A stretch of 64,000 nt of DNA, taken from NCBI RefSeq assembly GCF_001514115.1, contig NZ_KQ948456.1, positions 279,018-343,017 on the forward strand. Reading direction: 5' to 3'. Origin of the DNA: Streptomyces olivochromogenes (GTDB lineage Bacteria > Actinomycetota > Actinomycetes > Streptomycetales > Streptomycetaceae). Positions 16,995 through 25,592 of this stretch are shown piece after piece (position 1 is the stretch's first letter; the number at the start of each line of letters is the position of its first letter). The notes beneath the pieces were generated by a model. The model had not been told where the DNA came from. It worked only from the letters and a program-made list of their open reading frames with translations, and ran no database searches. The position numbers and the translations under genes are program-made.

Positions 16995-18545
16995 TCAGAC
17001 CAGACGTACGCCCGGCTTCCCCGCCTCGACCCGCAGCCGGGCCAGCGTGCTGGACGCGGCGTCCGGCCGCAGCACGGTCTCCGGGGCGCGGACGGTGGCG
17101 TCGATGCCGTCGCGCCGGATGTCGAAGAGGTGGTAGCCGCGGTGGGCGTCGATGAACTTCCAGTGCGGGTTGTCCGGCATCCGTGGGTCCCACTCGTCGT
17201 GGAAGGCCACCTGGTCCTGGTCACCGCCACTGGAGATGGAGGTCCCGACGAACTCGGCGCCGACGACGTCGGACTCCGGGTCGGCGAAGTCCTTCTTGAG
17301 GTCGCTGATCATGGTGAGGTGACGGTCCCCGGTCAGCACGACGGGGTTGCGCACGGTGGCCAACTCCCCCATGAGCGCGTTGCGTTCGGCCTGGTAACCG
17401 TCCCAGGCGTCGTAGAACCAGAGCTTGCCGGGGCCGATCTGCAGATCGGTCTCGGCCATCATGATCTGCGAGGCGATCAGGTTCCAGCGCGTCGGTGAGT
17501 GGCGCAGCCCGCGCAGCAGCCAGGCCTTCTGCTCGGCGCCGAGCATGGTCATCGAGGGGTCCTCGGCGCCCGCCCGGGTGGTCGCCTGGTCGCTGCGGAA
17601 CTGCCGGGTGTCCAGGACGTTCAGCCGGACCAGCCGGCCGAAGTCGAGCCGCCGGTGCATCCGGATGTGCGGACCGTTCGGCACCGCGGTCGCCCGGACC
17701 GGCATGTGCTCGTAGTACGCCTGGTAGGCGGCGGTCAGCCGGGCCACGAACGCGTCGTGCGACTGCTTGGCCGGGTCCTGCGGGATCTCCCCGGCGAAGT
17801 CGTTGTCGACCTCGTGGTCGTCGAAGGTGACCACCCAGGGCGCCGCGGCGTGCATCGCCAGGAGGTTCGGATCGGTGCGGTACTGCGCGTAGCGGTTGCG
17901 GTACTGGACGAGGGTGTACGGCTCCCCGCCGCCCTCGTGCCTGCGGACGGCCGTCGCCGACGGCGCGGACTCGTAGATGTAGTCGCCGACGAAGAGCACG
18001 AAGTCGGGGTCCTGGGCGAGCATGTCGGCGTACGGGGTGAAGTAGCCGTTCTGCCAGTTCTGGCAGGAGGCGAGCGCGACGCGCAGCGAGCCGCCGGAGC
18101 TGTGGGGGTGCGGGGCGGTGCGGGTGCGGCCGGTCGGCGAGAGCTGGCCGTCGGCGCGGAAGCGGTACCAGTACGCGCGGTCGGGGCGCAGTCCGCGGAC
18201 GTCGACGTGGACGCTGTGCCCGTACTCGGGCAGCGCCTGTGCGACGCCCCGCCGCACCGGCCTTCCGAAACGGGCGTCCTCGGCGATCTCCCACTCCACC
18301 GGTACCGCGCGGTCGGGCATGCCGCCGCCGTTCAGCGGGTCGGGGGCGAGCCTGGTCCACAGCACGACGGCGTCGGGCAGCGGGTCGCCGGAGGCGATGC
18401 CGAGGGTGAACACCCCGTCGGGCAGCGGGGGTTCGGCGGCGCGGGCGGTACCCGGCAGCCACAACTGGCTGGTGGCGGCGGCACCCAGGGCCGCGGCGCC
18501 GGCGGTGAGAAAGCGGCGTCGATCGCGCGAGACGGTTCCGGTCAT
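16995..18545 (-). CDS. phoD: Alkaline phosphatase D / phosphodiesterase with Tat signal
   Basis: PhoD family. A Tat signal peptide (SRDRRRFLTAGAAALGAAA, cleaved near ARA) exports the folded enzyme. An N-terminal Ig-like domain (GIASGDPLPDAVVLWTRL) is followed by the metal-dependent catalytic domain: FVGDYIYE, FDDHEVDNDFAGE and LTGDRHLTM near 430. PhoD enzymes use Fe/Ca to hydrolyse phosphodiesters, including teichoic acids. ATG 18545 has GGGGAG seven bases upstream. Sitting in a polyol-phosphate polymer locus, it may turn over that polymer and release phosphate. A GTTCAGC element upstream is only one weak PHO-like half. Confidence 0.92.
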   Translation of the reverse strand: MTGTVSRDRRRFLTAGAAALGAAATSQLWLPGTARAAEPPLPDGVFTLGIASGDPLPDAVVLWTRLAPDPLNGGGMPDRAVPVEWEIAEDARFGRPVRRGVAQALPEYGHSVHVDVRGLRPDRAYWYRFRADGQLSPTGRTRTAPHPHSSGGSLRVALASCQNWQNGYFTPYADMLAQDPDFVLFVGDYIYESAPSATAVRRHEGGGEPYTLVQYRNRYAQYRTDPNLLAMHAAAPWVVTFDDHEVDNDFAGEIPQDPAKQSHDAFVARLTAAYQAYYEHMPVRATAVPNGPHIRMHRRLDFGRLVRLNVLDTRQFRSDQATTRAGAEDPSMTMLGAEQKAWLLRGLRHSPTRWNLIASQIMMAETDLQIGPGKLWFYDAWDGYQAERNALMGELATVRNPVVLTGDRHLTMISDLKKDFADPESDVVGAEFVGTSISSGGDQDQVAFHDEWDPRMPDNPHWKFIDAHRGYHLFDIRRDGIDATVRAPETVLRPDAASSTLARLRVEAGKPGVRLV

Positions 18546-18702
18546 CGGTGAACTCCCCTGCGTCGGTGGCCCCTTGGACACCGGGAGGCTCACACGCCGC
18601 AGTGGCCCGCTCGCTGAACGGATTTAATCAAGAGCATGACAAGAAGGTGAAGGGGTGACCCGTCGCGCCCCCAAAAACATCGCGCAGCTCCCCCAAAAAA
18701 GA

Positions 18703-18750
18703 TCGCGCAGTTCCCCGCGCCCCTTTTCAGAGGCGCGGGGAACTGCGCGA
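18703..18750 (-). terminator. obgE terminator formed by a dispersed palindrome
   Basis: A perfect 19-bp stem (tcgcgcagttccccgcgcc) with a 10-nt loop lies about 60 bases past the obgE stop. The same arm recurs at 44248-44270 and 54151-54226, so this is a member of a repeat family serving as a terminator. Confidence 0.85.
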
Positions 18751-18808
18751 GCAACCCCAACCCACCCGCAGCCGAACGAACGGCGGCAGAAGGACCGGGA
18801 ACGTCGGC

Positions 18809-20245
18809 CTAGAACGGCTCGAAGTCGTCGTACTCCTTGTCCGCGTCGTCCCGCTCCGCCTGCTTGTCGCGGCGGCGCTGCGCGGCGGGCCGCGGAGCTT
18901 CGAGGCGGTGGTCCTCACCACGGCGGCCGAGCATCTCCGCACCGGCCATGACGGTGGGCTCCCAGTCGAAGACGACCGCGTTCTCCTCGGGGCCGATGGC
19001 GACGCCGTCGCCCGAGCGGGCACCCGCCTTCATCAGCTCCGCCTCGACGCCGAGGCGGTTGAGACGGTCGGCGAGGTAGCCGACGGCCTCGTCGTTGTTG
19101 AAGTCGGTCTGGCGGACCCAGCGTTCGGGCTTCTCGCCGCGCACGCGGTAGAGGCCGTCCTCCTCCTGGACCACGGTGAAGCCGGCGTCGTCGACCGCCT
19201 TCGGACGGATGACGATCCGGGTCGCCTCCTCCTTGGGCTTGGCGGCGCGCGCCGTGCCGACGATCTCGGCGAGCGCGAAGGACAGCTCCTTCAGGCCCAT
19301 GTGCGCCACGGCCGACACCTCGAAGACGCGGTAGCCGCGGGCCTCCAGGTCGGGGCGGACCATCTCGGCGAGGTCCTTGCCGTCGGGCACGTCGATCTTG
19401 TTGAGGACGACGATGCGCGGACGGTTGCCGAGGCCGCCGTACTGCTTCAGCTCTTCCTCGATGATGTCGAGGTCGGTGACCGGGTCGCGCTCGGACTCCA
19501 GGGTCGCCGTGTCCAGCACATGGACCAGCACGCTGCAGCGCTCGACGTGGCGGAGGAACTCGAGGCCGAGGCCCTTGCCCTGGCTGGCGCCGGGGATGAG
19601 GCCGGGCACGTCCGCGATCGTGTAGACCGTCTCGCCCGCCGTCACCACGCCCAGGTTGGGGACGAGGGTCGTGAAGGGGTAGTCCGCGATCTTCGGCTTG
19701 GCAGCCGACAGGACGGAGATGAGGGACGACTTGCCGGCGCTCGGGTAGCCGACGAGGGCCACGTCCGCGACGGTCTTGAGCTCCAGGACGATGTCCTGGA
19801 AGTCACCGGGGACACCGAGCAGCGCGAAGCCGGGCGCCTTGCGGCGGGCCGAGGCCAGCGCCGCGTTGCCGAGGCCACCGCGACCGCCCTGCGCGGCGAC
19901 GTACGACGTGCCGTGGCCGACGAGGTCCGCGAGGACGTTGCCCGCCTTGTCGAGCACGACCGTGCCGTCCGGCACCGGCAGGATCAGGTCCTGCCCGTCC
20001 TTGCCGGAGCGGTTGCCGCCCTCACCGGGCTTGCCGTTGGTGGCGCTGCGGTGCGGCTTGTGGTGGTAGTCGAGCAGCGTGGTCACGGACTGGTCGACGA
20101 CCAGCATCACGTCACCGCCCCGGCCGCCGTTGCCGCCGTCCGGGCCGCCGAGCGGCTTGAACTTCTCCCGGTGTACGGAGGCACAGCCGTGGCCTCCGCT
20201 ACCCGCGGCGACGTGCAGCTCGACGCGGTCCACGAAGGTGGTCAT
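18809..20245 (-). CDS. obgE: Obg family GTPase (CgtA)
   Basis: Essential ribosome-associated GTPase linked in Streptomyces to growth and aerial development. The Gly-rich Obg domain comes first (residues 1-158, with GGNGGRGGDV and QGGRGGLGNAAL). The G domain follows with GYPSAGKSSL (G1), DYPFTTL (G2), DVPGLI (G3), NKID (G4) and SAVAHMG (G5). An OCT domain (about 340-420) and an acidic/basic tail of about 50 residues complete it. Start ATG 20245 follows GGAGG. Gene order rplU-rpmA-obgE is the usual one. A terminator between rpmA and obgE suggests at least partly separate transcription. Confidence 0.97.
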   Translation of the reverse strand: MTTFVDRVELHVAAGSGGHGCASVHREKFKPLGGPDGGNGGRGGDVMLVVDQSVTTLLDYHHKPHRSATNGKPGEGGNRSGKDGQDLILPVPDGTVVLDKAGNVLADLVGHGTSYVAAQGGRGGLGNAALASARRKAPGFALLGVPGDFQDIVLELKTVADVALVGYPSAGKSSLISVLSAAKPKIADYPFTTLVPNLGVVTAGETVYTIADVPGLIPGASQGKGLGLEFLRHVERCSVLVHVLDTATLESERDPVTDLDIIEEELKQYGGLGNRPRIVVLNKIDVPDGKDLAEMVRPDLEARGYRVFEVSAVAHMGLKELSFALAEIVGTARAAKPKEEATRIVIRPKAVDDAGFTVVQEEDGLYRVRGEKPERWVRQTDFNNDEAVGYLADRLNRLGVEAELMKAGARSGDGVAIGPEENAVVFDWEPTVMAGAEMLGRRGEDHRLEAPRPAAQRRRDKQAERDDADKEYDDFEPF

Positions 20246-20325
20246 GGGATGTGCCTCCAGTTACGTACGAAAGTCCTGCACAGCCCTGTATGCCACAGAG
20301 CCGCTTCTCTACAAAACACGCGAAA

Positions 20326-20362
20326 GGCGGACCCGCTTCCCGTACGGGAAGTGAGGTCCGCC
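20326..20362 (-). terminator. Hairpin between rpmA and obgE
   Basis: A near-perfect 37-base palindrome (ggcggacc, then cttcccgtacgggaag, then ggtccgcc) lies 16 bases after the rpmA stop, with cgcga on both flanks. Likely terminator or attenuating stem. Confidence 0.75.
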
Positions 20363-20377
20363 TCGCGAAAGAACCGG

Positions 20378-20632
20378 TCAGGCGACCGGAACGATGTTCA
20401 CGACCTTGCGGCCACGGTGGGTACCGAACTCCACCGCACCGGCGTCAAGGGCGAACAGCGTGTCGTCCTTGCCACGGCCGACGCCGTTGCCCGGGTGGAA
20501 GTGCGTGCCGCGCTGGCGGACCAGGATCTCACCGGCGTTGACGACCTGACCGCCGAAGCGCTTCACGCCGAGCCGCTGAGCATTGGAGTCGCGACCGTTC
20601 CGAGTGGACGATGCGCCCTTCTTGTGTGCCAT
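20378..20632 (-). CDS. rpmA: 50S ribosomal protein L27
   Basis: This 84-aa L27 begins MAHKKGASSTRNGRDSNAQR and includes QRGTHFHPGNGVGRGKDDTL. The N-terminal tail reaches the peptidyl-transferase centre. No Firmicutes-type cleaved leader is present. ATG 20632 follows GAGGAG. It lies 14 bases after rplU, so the two are co-transcribed. Confidence 0.98.
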   Translation of the reverse strand: MAHKKGASSTRNGRDSNAQRLGVKRFGGQVVNAGEILVRQRGTHFHPGNGVGRGKDDTLFALDAGAVEFGTHRGRKVVNIVPVA

Positions 20633-20646
20633 CTCTCCTCAGTCCC

Positions 20647-20967
20647 TTACTTCGCAGCCGCGGGGATCTCAGTGACCTTGATCGCCGTGTACTGCTGGCG
20701 GTGGCCCTGACGACGGCGGTAACCGGTCTTGTTCTTGTAGCGAAGGATGTCGATCTTGACGCCCTTGTGGTGGTCCACGATCTCGGCCTGGACCTTGATG
20801 CCGGCAAGGACCCACGGGTCGCTGGTCACGGCGTCGCCGTCGACAACGAGCAGGGTCGAGAGCTCGACCGTGTCGCCAACCTTGGCAGTGGAAATCTTGT
20901 CAACCTCAACGATGTCGCCGACAGCAACCTTGTGCTGGCGACCACCGCTGCGCACGATGGCGTACAC
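20647..20967 (-). CDS. rplU: 50S ribosomal protein L21
   Basis: The 106-aa L21 reads VYAIVRSGGRQHKVAVGDIV at the start and KNKTGYRRRQGHRQQYTAIK near the end. GTG 20967 is the family start, with GAGAGA six bases upstream. The frame is open for 33 more codons upstream, but these lie in the leader. The 160-nt leader between the promoter and the gene could carry ribosomal-protein feedback control, although no known leader structure was recognised. Confidence 0.98.
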   Translation of the reverse strand: MYAIVRSGGRQHKVAVGDIVEVDKISTAKVGDTVELSTLLVVDGDAVTSDPWVLAGIKVQAEIVDHHKGVKIDILRYKNKTGYRRRQGHRQQYTAIKVTEIPAAAK

Positions 20968-21129
20968 GCGGATCTCTCTCTCGCTCGGAACGGAACCCCG
21001 CAGTCCAGCCACGCGCTGCGCGAGCGGCCTCTCCCGAAGCGCACGGCATGCGAACACGCACGACACGCAGAATTCCGGGAGGAAGAGGTTTACGGGGGTG
21101 CGGCGCGTCAGGGGACACGCCGACGGTCT

Positions 21130-21158
21130 AGGTTACGGGGCCCGGCTTGAGGGGTCAA
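21130..21158 (-). promoter_or_regulatory. HrdB-type promoter of rplU-rpmA
   Basis: On the minus strand TTGACC (21158-21153) is followed by a 17-base spacer and TAACCT (21135-21130), a good vegetative sigma match. The -35 box lies inside the terminator stem-loop of the upstream RNase gene. Confidence 0.65.
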
Positions 21159-21166
21159 ACCGGGCC
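21139..21166 (-). terminator. Hairpin after the RNase E/G gene
   Basis: ggcccgg and ccgggcc flank an inner ttga/tcaa pair, about 60 bases after the RNase stop. It overlaps the rplU promoter. Confidence 0.65.
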
Positions 21167-21227
21167 ACCGTCATGCGGTCGGAGCAGCGGAGGGACCGAC
21201 TTCCGTCAGCCCTCCGCCGGTTCCGCG

Positions 21228-24200
21228 TCAGTCCTCGGTGGTCGCCGAGACGGACGAACGGTCCTGCTGCTCGGCCGCCGCGGTCTTCTTCGCGGTGGTC
21301 TTGGCGGCCGTCTTCTTCGCGGTCGCCTTCTTGGCCGTGGTCTTCTTGGCGACCGTCTTCTTGGCGGCGGTCTTCTTGGTGGCGGCCTTCTTGGCCGTCG
21401 CCTTCTTGGCCGTCTTGCGGGCGGCCGTCTTCTTGGCCGGGGCCGGAGCTTCGGCGTCCGTCTCGACCGCGGTCTCGACGTCCGTCTCGACCGGGGTCCC
21501 AGCCGCCGTCTCGACCGCCTCGGCCGGCTCCGCCGAGGCCGACGGGACGACCACGACGGCCGCCTCCTCGGACGCGGTGGGCGCGGTGGCCTTGCGGACG
21601 GCGCGGCGACGCGGGCGAGCCGGCGCGGCGCTCTCGGCGGGCGCCTCGGCGACCGGCTCGGGCTGCGCCTCGACGACCTCGGCGGCGGCCTCCGGCACGG
21701 GCGCCACGACCGGCTCCGTGACCGTCACCGCGGCCTCTTCCGCCGCCTTCGGGGAACCGGCCGGAGCCGACACCTTGCGGGTGGCGCGACGACGCGTACG
21801 GCCCTTGGGAGCGGCCTCGTCCTCCGGTACGGCGACCACGGGGGCCGGAGCGGCCTCAGCGGCCGGCGTGACCTCGGGCGCCTCGGTGACCGGCGCCTCG
21901 ACGACCGGGTCCTCGACCGCGACCGGCTCGGCCTGGGCGGCCTCGTGGGACGTCAGAGCCCGCTCGGTCCGCTCGGCCCGCTCCTCACGGCGGCCCCGGG
22001 GAGCACGCTCCTCGGCCTTCGGCGCACCCGCGGGAGCCGACGCGCGCCGGGTCGCCCGGCGCCGCGAACGGCCGCCACGGGAAGCCGCGGCCTCCGCCTC
22101 GGCGGCGCTGCTGTACAGCTCCTCGTCCGGCTGGAACTCCTGCTCGACCAGAGCGACGGGCGCGGCGACCTCGGCGGCCACCTCGGCCTCGCTCTCGACC
22201 GTCTCCGGCTCCTCCGCGATCTCGTGCGTGTGCTCGAGCTCGTGGTCGTGCTCGTGGACCTGCTCGGCACCACCACGGCCGCGCTTCTTGCGCTTGCCGC
22301 CGCCTCCGACGGAGGTCGGCTGCTCCATGTGCACGATCACGCCACGGCCGTTGCAGTGGACGCAGGTCTCCGAGAAGGACTCCAGCAGACCCTGGCCGAC
22401 ACGCTTGCGCGTCATCTGCACCAGGCCCAGCGAGGTCACCTCGGCGACCTGGTGCTTCGTACGGTCGCGTCCCAGGCACTCCAGAAGGCGCCGCAGCACC
22501 AGGTCCCGGTTGGACTCCAGGACCATGTCGATGAAGTCGATGACGACGATGCCGCCCAGGTCGCGCAGCCGCAGCTGGCGCACGATCTCCTCGGCCGCCT
22601 CCAGGTTGTTCCTGGTCACGGTCTCTTCGAGGTTGCCGCCCTGACCGGTGAACTTGCCGGTGTTGACGTCGACCACGACCATGGCCTCGGTCTTGTCGAT
22701 CACCAGCGAACCACCGCTGGGCAGCCAGACCTTGCGGTCCAGCGCCTTCATCAGCTGCTCGTCGATGCGGTATGTCGCGAAGACGTCGACCTCGGAGGTC
22801 CACTTCGAGAGGCGGTCGGCCAGGTCGGGCGCGACGTGGGACACGTACCCGTGGATGGTCTCCCACGCCTCGTCGCCGCTGACGATGACCTTGGTGAAGT
22901 CCTCGTTGAAGATGTCGCGGACGACGCGGACGGTCATGTCCGGCTCGCCGTACAGCAGGGACGGCGCGTTCGAGCTGCCGCCGCTCTTCGCCTTCTTCTG
23001 GATGTCCTCCCACTGCGCCTGCAGTCGTTCGACGTCGCGGCTCAGCTCGTCCTCGCTCGCGCCCTCGGCGGCGGTGCGCACGATGACGCCCGCGTCCTCG
23101 GGGACGATCTTCTTGAGGATGGTCTTCAGGCGCGCGCGCTCGGTGTCGGGCAGCTTGCGGCTGATGCCGGTCATCGAGCCCTCGGGCACGTAGACCAGGT
23201 AGCGGCCCGGCAGGGAGACCTGGCTGGTGAGGCGGGCGCCCTTGTGGCCGATCGGGTCCTTGGTGACCTGCACGAGGACCGACTGGCCGGACTTCAGCGC
23301 GCTCTCGATGCGGCGCGGCCCGTTGGCCATGCCGAGCGCCTCGAAGTTGACCTCACCGGCGTAGAGCACGGCGTTGCGGCCCTTGCCGATGTCGATGAAG
23401 GCGGCCTCCATCGACGGCAGCACGTTCTGGACCTTGCCCAGGTAGACGTTGCCGACGTACGAGGTCGACTGCTCCTTGTTGACGTAGTGCTCGACGAGCA
23501 CGTTGTCCTCGAGGACGCCGATCTGGGTGCGCTCGCCGCTCTGGCGGACGACCATCACGCGCTCGACGGCCTCACGGCGGGCCAGGAACTCGGCCTCGGT
23601 GATGATCGGAACACGACGACGGCCCTGCTCACGCCCTTCACGACGGCGCTGCTTCTTCGCCTCCAGGCGGGTCGAGCCCTTGATGGACTGCACCTCGTCG
23701 GACGGGTGCTCGTCCTTCTTGCCGCGCGGCTCGCGGACCTTGACGACCGTGCGCTCGGGGTCGTTCTCGCCGGGCTCGGCCTCGGGGCCGGAGTCACCGG
23801 CGCGACGACGACGCCGACGGCGGCGACGGCTGCTGCTGGAGCCGGAACCGCCCGGCTCGTCGCGCTCGTCCGCCTCCTCGGCGTCCTCCTCGGCCTGCTC
23901 GGCGGTGTCCTCGGCGTCCTGCGCGGCCTGCTCGGCGGCGTACTCGTCGTCACCGGCCTCACCGTCCGCCTCGGCGGACTCGCCGCGGCGACGGCGACGG
24001 CCACCACGACGGCGACGGCGGCGCGAGCCCGCGGACTCCTCCTCGGACTCGTCGTCCTCGGCGCCGTCCTCGACGTCCTCGGCGGACTCCTCGGGCTCCT
24101 CCACCTCGTCGACGGGCTCCGCGGCCGGGGCCGCGGGTGCCTCCTCGACGGGCCGGCGGCGACGGCGACGGCGTCCGCCGGTCTCCTCCTCGACAGCCAC

Positions 24201-25331
24201 GGGTGCCTCGACGACCTCTTCGGCCCGGGGGGCCTCGGCGGTCTCGGCGGCCACTTCCGCCGCCTCGGCGGCAGCCGCGGCTGCGGCCCGCTCCGGCGTC
24301 TGGAACATCGGCTCGGTGAACACGGGCGCCTGGAACACGGCGACGGCCGGACGCGCGGGCCGTCGCGCGGACTCGGCCTCCTTCGGCGCGGGGGCGGAGA
24401 AACCGACAGCGGCCTTGCGCGTGGCACGGCGGCGGGTCCGGCGCGGGGCGCCGTCCTCGGCGGTCTCGGCCTCGGCCGCGGGCTTGCTCTCGGCCTCCGC
24501 GGCGGGCTTGATCTCGGCCTCGGCCGTGGGCTTGCTCTCGCTGGGGCTGGTCTCGCTGGTCACGGGCGCCTCCACACGCTCGTCGGCGGCGTCGCCCTCG
24601 GGCGCACCGGCGGGCGCGGAGACGCGCCGGGTGGCGCGACGACGGGTGGTGCGGCGGGGTGCGGCGTCCTCGGCGGCGGGGGCCTCTTCGGCCTGCGCCA
24701 CGACGGGCTCCCTGACGACCTCGGGGGTCTCAGTGACCTCAGGGGCCTCAGAGACCTCAGGAGTCTGAGGCGTCTCGGTGGTCCGAGCGGCCTCGGCCGC
24801 CTTGGGCGCACCGGTCGGTGCGGAGGCACGACGGGTCGCACGACGACGCGGACGGGCGGCGGGCGCCGCCTCTTCCTCGACGGCGGGGGCCGCTTCGGCA
24901 GCGGGGGCCTCTTCGACCTGGGCCTCGGCCCCGGTCTCGGCGGGCGCGGGCACCACGGCCTGCGCGGCCCGGGCCGCCTCGGCCGTCACCGGCGCACCGG
25001 CGGGCGCGGACACCCGGCGGGTGGCGCGGCGACGCGTACGGCGCGGAGCGGCGTCCTCGGCGGGTTCGACCGACTCGACCGGCTCGGCGGCAGCGGCCTG
25101 AGCCACCGCCTCCTCCACCGTCTCTTCGGTCTCAAGAGCCTCGGGGGCCTCGGCGGATGCCACCGGCGGTATGGCCGGAGCCGTGGTCTCGGCCACGGAC
25201 TGGGACTCGGCCGCGCCCGTGGGCGGGCCGGCCGGACGCGACGCCGCACGGCGGCGGCGCCGCGGCGGCAGGGTGTCGCTCGGAGTGTTGTTGTTGTCGG
25301 AACCCTCAGTGGGTTCGGTCGGCTCGAGCAT
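21228..25331 (-). CDS. rne: Ribonuclease E/G family endoribonuclease with long disordered arms
   Basis: The protein has 1367 aa. The first 600 residues are disordered, with Arg-rich blocks and Glu/Ala spacers. An S1 domain (about 620-700) and the RNase E/G catalytic core follow, with metal Asp residues in VVVDVNTGKF (about 885) and VIDFIDMV (about 930) and the Zn-link CVHCNGRG (about 990). The C-terminal 350 residues are again disordered and end in AKKTAAKK-type histone-H1-like repeats. A motif RRRATR(R/K)xSAPxGAP occurs four times before and three times after the core. ATG 25331 follows GGGAG; upstream frame extension is non-coding. It initiates mRNA decay and rRNA/tRNA maturation and probably scaffolds PNPase and other partners. 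Confidence 0.95.
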   Translation of the reverse strand: MLEPTEPTEGSDNNNTPSDTLPPRRRRRAASRPAGPPTGAAESQSVAETTAPAIPPVASAEAPEALETEETVEEAVAQAAAAEPVESVEPAEDAAPRRTRRRATRRVSAPAGAPVTAEAARAAQAVVPAPAETGAEAQVEEAPAAEAAPAVEEEAAPAARPRRRATRRASAPTGAPKAAEAARTTETPQTPEVSEAPEVTETPEVVREPVVAQAEEAPAAEDAAPRRTTRRRATRRVSAPAGAPEGDAADERVEAPVTSETSPSESKPTAEAEIKPAAEAESKPAAEAETAEDGAPRRTRRRATRKAAVGFSAPAPKEAESARRPARPAVAVFQAPVFTEPMFQTPERAAAAAAAEAAEVAAETAEAPRAEEVVEAPVAVEEETGGRRRRRRRPVEEAPAAPAAEPVDEVEEPEESAEDVEDGAEDDESEEESAGSRRRRRRGGRRRRRGESAEADGEAGDDEYAAEQAAQDAEDTAEQAEEDAEEADERDEPGGSGSSSSRRRRRRRRRAGDSGPEAEPGENDPERTVVKVREPRGKKDEHPSDEVQSIKGSTRLEAKKQRRREGREQGRRRVPIITEAEFLARREAVERVMVVRQSGERTQIGVLEDNVLVEHYVNKEQSTSYVGNVYLGKVQNVLPSMEAAFIDIGKGRNAVLYAGEVNFEALGMANGPRRIESALKSGQSVLVQVTKDPIGHKGARLTSQVSLPGRYLVYVPEGSMTGISRKLPDTERARLKTILKKIVPEDAGVIVRTAAEGASEDELSRDVERLQAQWEDIQKKAKSGGSSNAPSLLYGEPDMTVRVVRDIFNEDFTKVIVSGDEAWETIHGYVSHVAPDLADRLSKWTSEVDVFATYRIDEQLMKALDRKVWLPSGGSLVIDKTEAMVVVDVNTGKFTGQGGNLEETVTRNNLEAAEEIVRQLRLRDLGGIVVIDFIDMVLESNRDLVLRRLLECLGRDRTKHQVAEVTSLGLVQMTRKRVGQGLLESFSETCVHCNGRGVIVHMEQPTSVGGGGKRKKRGRGGAEQVHEHDHELEHTHEIAEEPETVESEAEVAAEVAAPVALVEQEFQPDEELYSSAAEAEAAASRGGRSRRRATRRASAPAGAPKAEERAPRGRREERAERTERALTSHEAAQAEPVAVEDPVVEAPVTEAPEVTPAAEAAPAPVVAVPEDEAAPKGRTRRRATRKVSAPAGSPKAAEEAAVTVTEPVVAPVPEAAAEVVEAQPEPVAEAPAESAAPARPRRRAVRKATAPTASEEAAVVVVPSASAEPAEAVETAAGTPVETDVETAVETDAEAPAPAKKTAARKTAKKATAKKAATKKTAAKKTVAKKTTAKKATAKKTAAKTTAKKTAAAEQQDRSSVSATTED

Positions 25332-25592
25332 GCGGGTGGATCTCCCGTCAGGCTCCCGGGCGCCGCGCCTGGTCCGGCAGTGCCGGTGACGTCCGCGGCT
25401 CGCGCGATGCGCGGTGCCGCCGTCCGGGGCGCGGGCGCCGCACGGGAGCTCTCTGTGTCCTGTCTCGCCGGTTCCGTACGCCATGTGTGCGTACGGCCTG
25501 GCGAAAGTCTTCTGGTCGGTGCGCTGCCCGACCCAGGTGGCTCCCGGATCCGAGGGCGGCGCTACGACGTCCGTCCTTACGCGGGACCTTCC

